Below, piece by piece: positions 45,991-57,125 of a stretch of 64,000 nucleotides of DNA. A program made the position numbers and the translations under genes. Source of the stretch: Physcomitrium patens (taxonomy: Eukaryota > Streptophyta > Bryopsida > Funariales > Funariaceae); contig NC_037267.1 in the NCBI RefSeq assembly GCF_000002425.4, positions 8,688,180-8,752,179 of the forward strand. Direction: 5' to 3'. Position 1 is the first letter of the stretch. Every line of letters starts with the position of its first letter. Below the pieces are notes generated by a model, which worked only from the letters and a program-made list of their open reading frames with translations, searched no databases and was not told the DNA's origin.

Positions 45991-47515
45991 ATTGGATCAA
46001 GTGAGCCTTGCTCCGTGCTTAATGAAAAAAAGTAAATAAAATATTGTAGAAAAATATATCTTAACAAATAAATCTTAGAGAGATGGTAGAAATTAGGTAT
46101 AAGTTCTCAAGTTGTGAAATAGGAGAATAAAATAAGTTATTGGGAATTCAAAACTATTATGTTTAGAAGCTTAAGATATTTGCAATTCTAAAACAAAAAA
46201 ATATGTGGAGTCTAATAGAAGCAAAGATATTAATAACTTCATTTCATATATTTATAATAGAAAGATCATACACTAAGACACAACTAGTAGAAGCAAAATA
46301 GAGGAGACAATCAAAACTTACCATATTAATAGTAGATAGTTTGATTGGAATAATATCATAATATAGTAATCTTTTATATATATGAGACATGCTTAGAAAT
46401 ATGATTAATGCATGAGATTAACAACAAATTATATTATTAATAAATAAATTGATATAATTAATAAAAAAAATAATTAATATAAGCATCTTAGAAAAAAATT
46501 AAAATAATATTTTACAAAAATTACCTCAGGAAATTAAGAATTGATACTTAAAAAGAATTGGTTATGAATTAAGGTTGAAATCAGATCCCAAAGCACAAAA
46601 CTATACACTTACAGAAATTTAAAGATTTTTTGATTAATAGCAAATAAGAATTTGCTTTTTAAATTAAATTAAAAATTTTCATAATTATAATTGAATTAAT
46701 TTTAAATAGCATCACAAAGTTTGAAAACCATTAAACTATGCAATTAAGAGATATTGGCTTTAAAAGATTTATATCAAGATTAAAGAAAGAGGCTAGACTA
46801 ATACCTAAGTGGATTTTAGAATTTATCTTTTATTTGGTAAGTTTGATTTTCTTCAAATTTTTTGTGCTTCCTATCAACTTCATAATTAAATGGTGTGAAA
46901 ATTTTGACTTGATATCTATTTTTCTATTATTAATTATTACAATTTTAATCTATTGTAGAATCGATTAAGAATTTGTTTAAGATTTAAGATTTTATTAGGA
47001 TTTGATTTAGGATTTGATTTAGGAATTAGAATTTGATTCTTGATTAGAATTTGATTTAGGATTTAAGATTTGATTAGAATTTAATTAGTACTTATTTAAA
47101 ATTTATTATGATTTATCTAAAATTTCTATTTTTAATAATTCTTTAATATTTTTATTTTTATATTCTTTTAAGATTTTTTTATTTTTTTATTTTTTTATAA
47201 AATTATTTCTAATTTTTTTATTTTTTTTAAATAAATCTTTAAGATTTCAATTGAATTTGATCAAGATTTGATTAGAATTTTAAGATTTAATTAGAGTTTG
47301 TTTAGGATTCTTTTAGAGTTATTATGACTTTTTTGCAATTTTTATTTTATCTTCTATAGTTAGATACCTAATAAATTTTTAAGCAAACTTGATGTAATAT
47401 AATAATACAAGACAACACTGATCATAGCTAAAAACTTAGAGAAAAAAAATCAGGTATATGTTTAAAATGACAAATCTTAGATATGCAAAATTATATCTGA
47501 ATATTGACCTACAAC
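45991..47515. other. AT-rich DNA inside the interrupted copia remnant
   Basis: It lies between the left LTR-like fragment and gypsy element B. No domain is readable. The 76-codon frame 46738-46968 opens at ATG but is hydrophobic low-complexity sequence. About 46970-47340 is a degenerate minisatellite of GATTTGATTTAG-like units. Confidence 0.5.
46970..47340. repeat. Degenerate GATTTGATTTAG-type minisatellite
   Basis: Repeated variants of GGATTTGATTTA, AGAATTTGATT and AAGATTTGATTAG, interrupted by a T-rich core around 47150-47230. Unit length is roughly 11-18 bp and irregular. Confidence 0.55.
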
Positions 47516-47520
47516 ACACC

Positions 47521-48049
47521 TAAAACAGGACTAGAATATCTCAAAAATCCAAGACCCTTCTAATCCATAGCAACATAAAGCCTTATTACAAAATAGGACA
47601 AAATAAATCAAAATAAAATTGAACAAAACTAAACAAAATAAGACATAAAAGACAAAACTAAACAAAAGGATGCAAAACCAAACTATACTAAGGAAAAGGA
47701 TCCAAAGCCATGTCGAATCAAATGTCCCAAAAGGCCTTGATCAGTCCTATTTATACCTTATCCTATTATCCTAGAATTTCTAGAATGTTCCTAAATGGTG
47801 GATCCCATCTAGATAACTATCTTAAATTCTTTTTTTAGAAGGTTTTATGATGGATTCTATCTAGATAACCACCTTAAGCCTTTTCTAGAAGGTTTTATGG
47901 TAGGCTCCACCTAAATAACCGTCCTAAACTCTTTTTAGAATATTCTATAGTGGATCCTACTTAGTCCACTAATCTAACCTCAATTCTAAAAACTCCCTTG
48001 GTTCTAATTATCTATCCATATACAATTATCTTATCTATACCCTATTATA
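47521..48049 (-). repeat. 3' LTR of element B
   Basis: It aligns end to end with the family-1 LTRs at 6146-6658 and 13941-14464. The terminal TG has become TA and the terminal ACA has become ATA, again transitions. On the minus strand the adjacent interior at 48050-48070 contains AGAGGGATATTAAC, a plausible polypurine tract. Confidence 0.82.
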
Positions 48050-48280
48050 GTTAATATCCCTCTATTAATACAAAACATCCTCGTTTTGCTCCCAATGGTA
48101 TATCCGAATTGTCTTTTGGTAATTGATGAGATTTTGTGCAGGTTCTCTTGTTACATCATGAATAGGATAATGTTTCCAAAGAACTTTGTACTAAAGTTAC
48201 GAATGTCTACTACTACGGTGAAAGTAGCGATGTTCCAAAATGCTATCCACTTCACGTTTATGTTGGCCATCAAGTACAAT

Positions 48281-48300
48281 TGGTGGTGGTGGTGGTGGTA
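48281..48300. repeat. (GGT)n microsatellite
   Basis: Six GGT-type units in the integrase tail of element B, absent from the aligned part of element A (about 6890-6910), so it arose after the copies diverged. Confidence 0.8.
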
Positions 48301-48310
48301 GTGGTTGATA

Positions 48311-48520
48311 TCAATCCGGAAAGTGCTTTGACTTAGTATGAAATTCCTTCAATTGTAAAATATAGAAGACTGAATAGATCCAAATATATGGTGAAAGCTT
48401 GAGACAATATGCAACATCAAAAATCATTGCAAAAATGCAGAAAGGTCCATGCCACTGAGGTACTAATTTACGAATTTGAATTGATGTAGCAAGTGGCAAG
48501 TTGGCATTGAAGAGTAACAC
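48311..48520 (-). pseudogene. Ty3/gypsy integrase C-terminal region (element B)
   Basis: The 69-residue minus-strand frame reads NANLPLATSIQIRKLVPQWHGPF, then DVAYCLKLSPY and SVFYILQLKEFH. This is the conserved GPY/F-type tail of gypsy integrases that precedes any chromodomain. It is truncated on both sides. Confidence 0.85.
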
Positions 48521-48570
48521 CTATTCACCCTTTTAGAAGGTCTTGTATTGCCAATGGTTATCCGCTGTCA

Positions 48571-49895
48571 TGTTGTGGTTCGGCTACCATGTGAAAATAA
48601 TGTGATTATGTATTTAATATATAATTTACTTAATAACATGGTGAAAGCCATGTTACTGGATTTTAGTTGGTTGTAGAATTTGATTAAATTACTACTTTAA
48701 AAGGAGGTTGTTTAAAAGGATTATTATTAGAATTTATATAAATTTATTTTCTTTTGATAGTAGCTTTTGAGATTGATTTTTTTGGTAGTAATTTTAAATA
48801 TTTAGAGTCACCTTTAATAGACATTGGTGACCCTTGAAGTCTTATTTTGGTTCGTTAATTTGGTGTTTAGGGCATATATTAAATAAATCTTGTAAAGAAA
48901 AGAGTTGGAGAGGGATTTTGGTAATAAAAAGAGAATTTAGGACATCCATATAGATGAATGGATATGGATGATAAAAATCTCCATTCCTATCGGTCAAAAA
49001 TCATGACCAATGGGCTTTGAGGAGGCTGCTTGAGGCCATATTAGAAATTAGGGTTAGTTTTTCAGGGCCATTTGAGCTTTGAAGGATAGGAACAGTAAGT
49101 TTAGAGTTTTGGCTATGATTTTGGTATACATTTTGTATGCTTTGGAGTTTATATGAAGGAGATATAGGCACTCAAAGTTAAGGTGTTGATTTGAGAGCTA
49201 TTGTCACTCTTTTTAACATAACGCACGCATATGGATGGCAATTGAGGATCGGTGACTGCGACTAGAGAGAAAACTTTTGCAACTACACTTTTTGTGTACT
49301 GCTTGCTAGATTCCAAGTTGAAGTGAAGGAGTTATTGGATTTTGAAGTCAATGCATGCAATCTAAGGGTGGTAAGTGACCTGATTTACTAATGGTTGTGT
49401 CTTGAGCTATATCTTGAGCAATTTGACAAGATTTTGACTAAAAATTTCAAGAAATATGTATATTCATGTTAGTAAACTTTGTACATAATTTTGATGACAT
49501 TTGAATATTAGGTTCTTGAAATGTTAAGAAAATAGTGCTCAGGTGCTTGTAAATTAGGGTTTAGAGTATCTACTATTGTTTCTTAGATGCCAAAAGATTG
49601 AAAGTGAATTTGTAGTTGGATTTTTTTATAGTAAAACTTAAGGATGAGTTCTACCTATCTTGTAAATTTGAAACAAATTAAATACTTAGATCAAGAGTTA
49701 TAAATTCCTAAAGTTTGGAAAGATAAAATCCTTCGCAAGTAAAATATATTTTGAAGGGATTTTGCTATATTTTGAATTTTATGCAAAATAAAGAAGTTTT
49801 GGAAGCTAAGACAAGATACATATAAAATTTTAAGCTAAATTCTATACAGCTAGATATTGAATGTATTTCCAGATAGCAAATCACGTGATACAATA
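48571..49895 (+). mobile_element. R3 repeat copy 2, LTR-like, 1.33 kb
   Basis: It begins TGTTGTGGTTCGGCTACCATGTGAAAATAATG and ends ATCACGTGATACAATA, collinear with the reverse complement of 24489-26064. Element A lacks it at the equivalent point (about 7150-7165), confirming an insertion. Flanks TGTCA and TTACA could be a poor target duplication. No coding capacity. Confidence 0.75.
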
Positions 49896-50849
49896 TTACA
49901 TACTGCTTCTGTCAATTTTGTGCAGTAAAGAGGTGGTGTCGTTCCTCTTATAAGGCCATTGTAAACTATTGTATAAATTCCTCTGTCGTTGGTTTGTTGA
50001 TGCTGATGGAACGATGGAGAGTTATTGGCATAATCGAATGCTAATTAATATTAAGAAAAAATGGTAAATGATTGGTACTTGCTTGAATACTATTATTATA
50101 AGTAAACTCCAAGAACATCAAATATTCATCCTAATCAATTATAATGAACCACCACAAATACCTACAGCATATCCTCCAAGGTCCAATTTGTATAATTTAT
50201 TTGCCTATCTATTTGGAGATACATGGCAAGTCATGTATCTAGTAGCTTGGATAAGACTTACTAAAAACTTTCCATGAAGTATGGATCTTGCTATAAAATA
50301 ATGACATGAGGTAATCTATGGTGACAAAAGATGGTATCAAAGAAGACTCATCCAAATATTGAAGCATCAATATCCAAGCATACCATAACTATGTAAAGTT
50401 GCTTTGAGAATCAATCCACAAAGATGACAACCATAATATGATTATGAGGCATTTGCGGCAAACACATAATGAAATCTATAGTCACATGCTTCTAACATAT
50501 CATAGGTTGTAAAATTGGTTGTAATAGTCTATGAGATATTACATTACTTATTTTATTATGTTGACATGACTTATAAGAGCATACAAAAGTTCAAACATCA
50601 TGATCCAAACTTGTCGAAAACCATGTCCTTGAGATCCGTTCTAGAGTCTTCTTTCATCCCAAATGTCTAGATATTGGAATGTCATATCCTTCTTAAAGTA
50701 TAAGCATCTAAAGTATAGCATTTTTGGATACATAAATTTGCTTCTTGAAATACAGCGAGCCATCATTAAGAGTGTAATCTTGATATTGTATATTACCTAC
50801 CTTCAATCGATCGCTATTCATCTTAAAATAAGCATCCCTAGGCGTAGCT
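49896..50849 (-). pseudogene. Integrase core region of element B, degenerate
   Basis: It aligns with 7165-8128 of element A. Frames are broken. The plus-strand frames 50068-50277 and 50663-50923 are antisense. Confidence 0.6.
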
Positions 50850-51110
50850 TCCTAATTGCTCTCGATCACATGCAAAGTAATTGGCCTTTTTTCTTCTACA
50901 CTTGTGTGATTCATATGCCATAAGTTGAAGGCCCCTATCAAAGATTTGCTAAAGAATCACTATAATAGTAAAGTCGGAAGAATCAATGTCAAGCATACAA
51001 GAAAGATTATGATCATACGGTTGCAATATTCGAGTAGTAATGAGTGCCTCCTTCAACTTATTAAAGGCATTTTGCTGCTCTAGTTTCATTCAAATGGGAC
51101 ACTTTTTTCC
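50850..51110 (-). pseudogene. RNase H region of element B
   Basis: Aligned with the element A RNase H at 9196-9423 at the nucleotide level. No frame of useful length survives. Confidence 0.6.
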
Positions 51111-51199
51111 TATAGGTTTATTAATAAGATAGCAATGTGAACAAATCATTGAACAAAATGATGATAATATCCAACAAGGCCTAAAATGAACAAACTTCA

Positions 51200-51900
51200 G
51201 AAGCATCCTTGAAAGTTGGTCAATCCTCTATCGCTTTCACCTTATTTTGCTCCATACGCATGCCTTTAGAGGACACCACATGTCTCAAAAAAATGACTTT
51301 CAAGTCCTAAAGTTCACATTTTGATTGCTTATAATAGAAGCAACTATCTTGTAGCTAGCATAGTACTTCTCATAGGTGTTGTTCATGCTCTTTAGAGATT
51401 TTATTATATATGAGGATATCATCAATGAAAACAACTACATATTTGTCTAAAAAGTTTCAAAAAAATCTGTTCATTTGACTCATGAAAGAGGCTGAAGTAT
51501 TAGTAAGGCCAAAAGGTAAAACCAACCATTTGAAATGTCTATAGCATATACAAAATGCCATCTTTTCTACATCTTCTTTTGCAATAGATATTTGCCAATA
51601 ACTACTCCGAAGATCCAATTTATTAAAGATGGTCGCACCTCAAAGTTAGTCAAGAAAATCACCTATACATACAAATAGATATGCATTTTTAATAGTAAGG
51701 TTATTAAGGCCTCAATAGTTGATGCAAAGGCAAAGTCCACCATCCTTCTTGGGTGCAAAGAATACAAGTACTCTCCATAGTGATGTGCTTTCTTGAATGA
51801 AGCCTTTTTTGAAGAATTTTTCTAATGTCTTTTGCAGCTCTTTAAGTTCTTTTGATGTTAGGCGATAAGTTGATCGACTTGTTAATTTGGCTCCAAGCAA
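51200..51900 (-). pseudogene. Reverse transcriptase of element B, FIDD box retained
   Basis: Frame 51712-51900 holds the RT start: GAKLTSRSTYRLTSKELKEL, then KKGFIQEST and FAPKKDGGL. The catalytic Phe-Ile-Asp-Asp is readable on the minus strand at 51419-51430. Stops and frameshifts separate the two parts. Confidence 0.82.
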
Positions 51901-51924
51901 TAGTTCTATTTTGAAGGAGGCACC

Positions 51925-52155
51925 TCAATCATGAGGCATGCCACTAGGTAGGTCAATTGGAAAGACATCTGGATATTCTTGTATAAGTTTCTCTGCCCGT
52001 TCTATTCTTTTAGCTGTCTTTTCCACCATATATACTGGTTGCTCATGTTGTATTTTCTTCTTTGTAAAGGTTATCTCTATAAGTAAGTCTTCACTTGATA
52101 TGAAGGTGTGAAGAATCACCTTGTATCCATCTTTAAAAGAGATTGTCCTTGCCAT
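51925..52155 (-). pseudogene. Protease-RT linker of element B
   Basis: A 76-residue frame ending LIQEYPDVFPIDLPSGMPHD, the conserved segment that leads into gypsy RT. Confidence 0.8.
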
Positions 52156-52164
52156 CTAATCAAC

Positions 52165-52419
52165 TTACTTATTTTCTATATCTAGCCATGGCATATTAAA
52201 ATTAACATCATACCTTAGCTTTGTCACCTTGAATTTGTCTCTTAAGATATAAGCATCAATCAATCTCAAGGTTTCTTCTCCACACGTATTATTCAATATA
52301 TTTTCTTCGTCATCTGCAAGATATATACTTCTTCTCTTGATTGCCTTAGTTTTAATTCCAAGCGGGTCGATAATTTTACTTAAGATACAATTTTTTGTAG
52401 AACCACAATTTACAAACAC
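52165..52419 (-). pseudogene. Retropepsin-like protease of element B
   Basis: An 84-residue frame. FVNCGSTKNCIL stands at the active site, where the catalytic Asp would be the Asn, followed by YLADDEENIL and a C-terminal VNFNMPWLD. It is aligned with the element A protease, which kept the Asp but lost the Gly. One G-to-A change explains the Asn. Confidence 0.72.
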
Positions 52420-53102
52420 TCGACATAGTTGTCATCTTAGTAGTCCTGTTAGATACTTCAGTCAATTCTTTTTATAGTTATTCAAAGCCATGCCATTCGT
52501 CTCTGAGAGATAGTAGCTATATCCAGTATTGGTCCTCAGTGCCTTTATTGGGGAGCCCTATTTTCTTGCTTTGTCTCATTATCAACTTGGTGAATTTCAA
52601 GACTATGAACCCGCTTTATCTTGCTGATGCTTGAATTTTGATATTTTGGACAATCTCTAATCTGAATAGAAACACAATTCCTTTTGTAGCAATATTTTTT
52701 ATCTTTATGGTATCAATGACTCTTATAGAGCATTAATTTCTATTAACATTGGTTGTTATGCCATAGTATTAGATAATAGCATAGGATTTTATATTATAGG
52801 TCGTGCTTGATGATTTTTGAAATCTATAGCATTGCCCTTTTTTGCAATCTGAATTGTCTCTTCGAATGTTGATAGATCTCTTAGCTCTACGTCTCACTGG
52901 ACACCAGGTTTCAAGCCTTGTAGGAATTGGTCTATCATCTCCACCTCCAAAACATTGCCAATTTTGAGATATAGGGACTTGAATCGAGAGACATAATCTT
53001 GCACTGACCTAAATTTTGTAAGATTTGCCAACTGATCATTTGCTATCTTCTTTGCATTGATGGGCCGAAATTAATTCCTAAACTTGGTCTCAAATTCCTA
53101 CT

Positions 53103-53539
53103 AATTACAAAATATACTAGAAAAAAATTGGACAAAATTAAAAAGAATAGAATATTAAAGACAAAATTGAATAAACAAAAATAGAACAAAATAAAACTGA
53201 ATAAAAAGATGCAAAACCAAACTTTACTAAGAAAAAGGGTCCAAAGCCATATCTAACCAAATACTCCAAAAGGCCTTGGCCAGTCTTATTTATACCTTAT
53301 TCTACTGCCTTGGACTTTCTAAAATGTTCCTAAGTAATAGGCCCCATCTAGATAACTACCTTAAACTTTTTTTTTTAGAAGATTATATGGTAGGTTCTAT
53401 CTAAACAATTGCCCTAAATTCTTTTTAGAATGTTCCATGATGGGTCCTACCAAATCCACTAACCTAACTCCAATTCTAGAAACTTCCATGGTTATAACTA
53501 TCTATCCCTATAAAATTATCTTATCTATACCCTATTATA
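53103..53539 (-). repeat. 5' LTR of element B, 5' truncated on the plus strand
   Basis: It matches 47600-48049 but lacks about 80 bp at its inner end. Gag sequence runs straight into it near 53100, so an internal deletion removed the leader, the primer-binding site and part of gag. Confidence 0.75.
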
Positions 53540-53689
53540 ATATCAATAAAGGCATGTACTTTTATCAAAGAGGATACATCCAAACTTTATCATAATTGAG
53601 TTATTGTAAAGCATATTTTATATTAATAAATCCAAAAATTAAATTACAATATAAAATCAAAACACCTAAAGTTGATCCTAAAATATATT

Positions 53690-54320
53690 AAAGCCTAGTA
53701 TATGAGCTACTACATGCAACAATTGATTGCTGGGAAGTATAATTTGTAGTTAGAAGAATATTAAGATATATGAATAAGTCACAATTTACACATCTTATTG
53801 TTGTAAAAAAAAACTTTTAATATCTCAAAGCTATAATGGATTACGAAAAAAATTATCCTACTAAAGATGAAAGAAGTCTACTTGCCTTTGTCAATAGAGA
53901 TTGGATGGAATGTATTGATTCACATAAATATATGTTGAGAATCTTCTACAAACTTGGATCAATATAAATTCTCTAGTTAAGTAAACTCCAATCAATTATA
54001 GCACTCTCTTCTACAAAAGTAGAATATTACATTTTCTTAGAAGTTACTTGTGATATCACCTACTTCCACTAATTATTCAAAGAGTTGTAACTGGGTGATG
54101 AAGGTCCTCCACTATTATTATGTAATATGAACAACATTAGAATAGTCTAAAATACTTTCATATACTAGAAAACAAAGCCATTGAATTGGACCATGACTAT
54201 ATGAGAACAAATATCAAGATGGTACAATTGAAGTAAGTTATATTCCTATATATTTACAACAAGCTAATATATATATATGCATTTAAACTAAGGAATGTGT
54301 CAACTTAGATACAGAAAACA
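53690..54320 (+). pseudogene. Ty1/copia RNase H remnant, plus strand
   Basis: In shifting plus-strand frames one reads RILRYMNKSQFTHL, then STIALSSTKVEYY-like, then LFKELQLGDEGPPLLLCNMN and KPLNWTMTI. These match in order the copia RNase H landmarks: the ALSSTEAEY block, the CDNQS block and the RTKHI block. It lies directly next to element B, whose insertion split the host copia element. Every frame contains stops. Confidence 0.72.
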
Positions 54321-54360
54321 AGAAAAACTTAATCCTAAGAAGAGCCTAAAAACACTAGTC

Positions 54361-54868
54361 TTAGTTTTTTTTATCATAGAAAATCTTTTGTTCTTTTCCA
54401 TATTCTAAAGTTTTTGAACTTTGCAACTTTGTAACCTTAAATCTAATCCCTACACTTTGGCCATGACATAAACACTCTCGTATTATATCTATGATAAATG
54501 ATGTAGAATTTGAACAATACACCTTTGAAAAAAACTCCAACTCCAAGGACCTCAATTGCACCTCAAAAAAGAGAAGCCACATCAACCAAGAAACCCTCTT
54601 CACTATCCTTACAATTGTCTTGCAACATAGACATTATCAACCTAGATAAAATTGAATTAAAGGTTGATCTATATATAAGTTAAAAGACAACTATAACTAG
54701 CTACACCATAAGGAGGAGGAGTTGAAGTTGAATAAAACAAAAATCCAGAGTTAATTTGTATAGAAGAATGATATGCCAATCTTTGGAGGAAAAAAAAAAA
54801 AAAAAAAAAAAAACACCTTACCACCATCAATTCATTGATAACAACTTACAATTGATTGAATGTCAATA
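54361..54868. other. Copia 3' internal remnant and low-complexity DNA
   Basis: Between RNase H and the LTR-like end. It includes a minus-strand frame of 80 codons with no recognised product, and the poly-A tract. Confidence 0.4.
54790..54813. repeat. Poly-A run (24 A)
   Basis: Twenty-four consecutive A residues on the plus strand, just before the putative 3' LTR. Confidence 0.9.
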
Positions 54869-55045
54869 GACTAATACATTAGTGCACCATTAAGCTCTTG
54901 TTCATCCACCAACATTCCATTTGTTGATAATAGAATTAAATAAAAACAAAATTATTCTAATGAAACTTTACTTTAGTAGGTAACTTCAATCGTATATAAC
55001 CTTTCCTCATCTAATGAAATAAAAGTCATTGTGTGCATATTAGCA
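54869..55045 (+). repeat. Putative copia 3' LTR fragment
   Basis: Contains CATTCCATTTGTTGATAATAG, then GCATATTAGCAACACA. It is collinear with 45820-45990 and follows the plus-strand copia RNase H remnant, as a 3' LTR should. Confidence 0.6.
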
Positions 55046-55079
55046 ACACAAAATATATTGACATTAGTCATAAGCAAAT

Positions 55080-57125
55080 GCTTCAATTCAAGCACAATTG
55101 ATAATAGTAGATTGAGGAAATTGCAATATCCGACGAACTGGTTGATCTATCCTTTACATTCACTTGAAAAGTTTTCAGTTTGAAACAATTCTGATTTGGG
55201 GTGTAGAGTTTTGATCTCTTTAGACTGTATCGCTGGATGATACAAGAATGGTTTCAACGGACGAGTGAACACTTCACGCCCATGTTCCGAAGAGACGCTT
55301 TCCTGCATTGAACCGGAGAAGAATTGGACGAGATGGAGTTCACGGGCTCTGAAACAAATATGAAGCATCTAGTTTCTGAGTGCTACCAATGTCAAGATAC
55401 ATCAGCGGATGCAGACCTCAGGTTCACGGCGCAGTAGAAACCGGTTTGGGTGGACTATCCTCAGGTACAAGATTATACATCATACCACTAATATGTACAG
55501 ATCATGCTCATGGGTATTAAGATGGAGCGAATTCATGGCTACTTGCGTCTGCCCTGTGTTCTATCGGATATGATTAAAGGCGCATGCTCCACATATTAGG
55601 TCAAAGATTCCCTGTGCAAGTCCAACGTGAAATAGAAACAAATACAGCTATCTTTACCTTCGCCATGCTCCTGACCAGTTCATCTCTCATATAGTCAAGG
55701 CATTGACCATGCCTCAATCCAAAAAAATCCTACCAAGAAAAACATGCAATCACGAGAACTTTTGGGGTCTTTCAATAACATGACGCTCAACACAAGCAGA
55801 TCAGTAGCACGTCAATAACATAATATTCCTCGGATATTTACTCAAACATCAACAGTAAAATCGGCATTGCTCCATAACTAAGGAACACAAGACGATGTAG
55901 GGCCACATACCTTCAGAGAAATCAGTCTTGACTCATTTCACAAAAGACCTGCGCTGGTGCAAGGAAAAAGAAAAAGGAATCGCATTTTGCGACTGACTTC
56001 AACAGCATTAACAAAAGTAACACGACAGAAATCATAACAGAAATCGATCAACCGCTACTTCAAATGAGACAATGCTCTTCAAATGACCTAACACAGCTGA
56101 CACGGCATTGGAGCAACCTTGATGATGCGGCTCAATTGCTACAGAGTCGATGCCCGAGTTAAAAATATGAAAAAAATGTCTGGTTAACCCACCAAATCAA
56201 CTCATTAGAGCCAATGCTCCAAAGAATGTTATGCACTACGAGCCTCTCTTCTTACGCCTAATGTACAAAGAAGACGGCGGGGCTGGCACGAGGCATAGCA
56301 CCCCACACATATATACAATTATCCTTCACATCTACTAGTTATCTCACATTGTATGTCTCCAGCCAGGTAATTCTCACAACGTCACGTGATCTTTGATGGG
56401 CTATTCAACTCCCTGGTTAACTCTAAAGTAAATTCCACAATCCTCGAAGCAGGCGTCACTACCATAAAGCATCACAACTGTTGGGTATCTCCAGGATAAC
56501 ATTAGCTCCTTGCTGAGCTCCAAAGCCCATCATCTGCATGAAATGAAAGACGACGAAGACTAAGACATAAATATCCAAACTAATCGGTGAAATCATTCAA
56601 GTGCACTGCTTGTATTCCAAGGCTGCGCGGCCTTGCATCAGAAGGTGGACAACTACTCCATGCCACAACTTTGACCACCAGGTATAGAACGAAGCTCAGC
56701 TCTGATATCTGCAAAGCTGGGGTGATAAATTTGTGCATAAGCGTGGATCCACCATTCTCTCGCAGCAAGATCAACCAGGGCGTACCGGCGATGTTGGGCC
56801 AACTTTACACCATCTAAATCAAAACAGCATGAACATGGCTACGACAACTAATGCAAAGTGCCTGCAGAATCGATCAATAGGGGTCACCGAATAAATTCGT
56901 CGGAGAGACTCACAGTCGTCCAAGGGTAAACCTAAAATCAATATTCCAATGGAACATCCAACTGAGACTGGGACGTTGAAGCATGATATCTCCTAGTTCA
57001 CCACGCTTACCTTTCCACTGCCAGCCATATGGTGAGACCTCTCAGCGTCACACTTCTAAATACCAGATTCTGGACTGAGTGGCATCTCTGGGCGCTTAGA
57101 TGAGGAGCTCTTGGAAGCTGCCTGT
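55080..57125. other. Gene-island sequence 3' of the Cys/His-motif gene
   Basis: GC rises at about 55080. No complete gene is recognised. On the minus strand, a good donor (GGAAAG/GTAAGC near 57010) follows the stop of the adjacent gene, and acceptor-like sites follow near 56540, so this may be spliced 3' UTR. Minus-strand frames 55147-55368 and 56580-56774 have no recognisable product. Confidence 0.4.

Larger units (their letters stand above)
47521..53539 (-). mobile_element. Ty3/gypsy element B (family 1) with nested R3
   Basis: Left LTR 47521-48049, right LTR about 53103-53539 (5' portion lost), minus-strand interior. Flanks ACACC (47516-47520) and ATATC (53540-53544) form a target duplication with two C-to-T changes. 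In element order: gag remnant about 53100-52480, protease 52419-52165, linker 52155-51925, RT about 51900-51200, RNase H about 51110-50850, integrase about 50840-48311, interrupted by R3 at 48571-49895. It is the better preserved of the two family-1 elements, and its RT box is intact. It inserted into a plus-strand copia element. Confidence 0.88.

Noticed and set aside
46738-46968. Small hydrophobic protein starting with ATG
   Set aside because: Its composition (Ile, Leu, Phe, Lys) is what AT-rich DNA gives by chance. It lies inside an interrupted retroelement.
46970-47100. Telomere-like TTTAGGATTTGA units
   Set aside because: They only superficially resemble plant TTTAGGG. The units are irregular and lack GGG, so this is a minisatellite-like patch.
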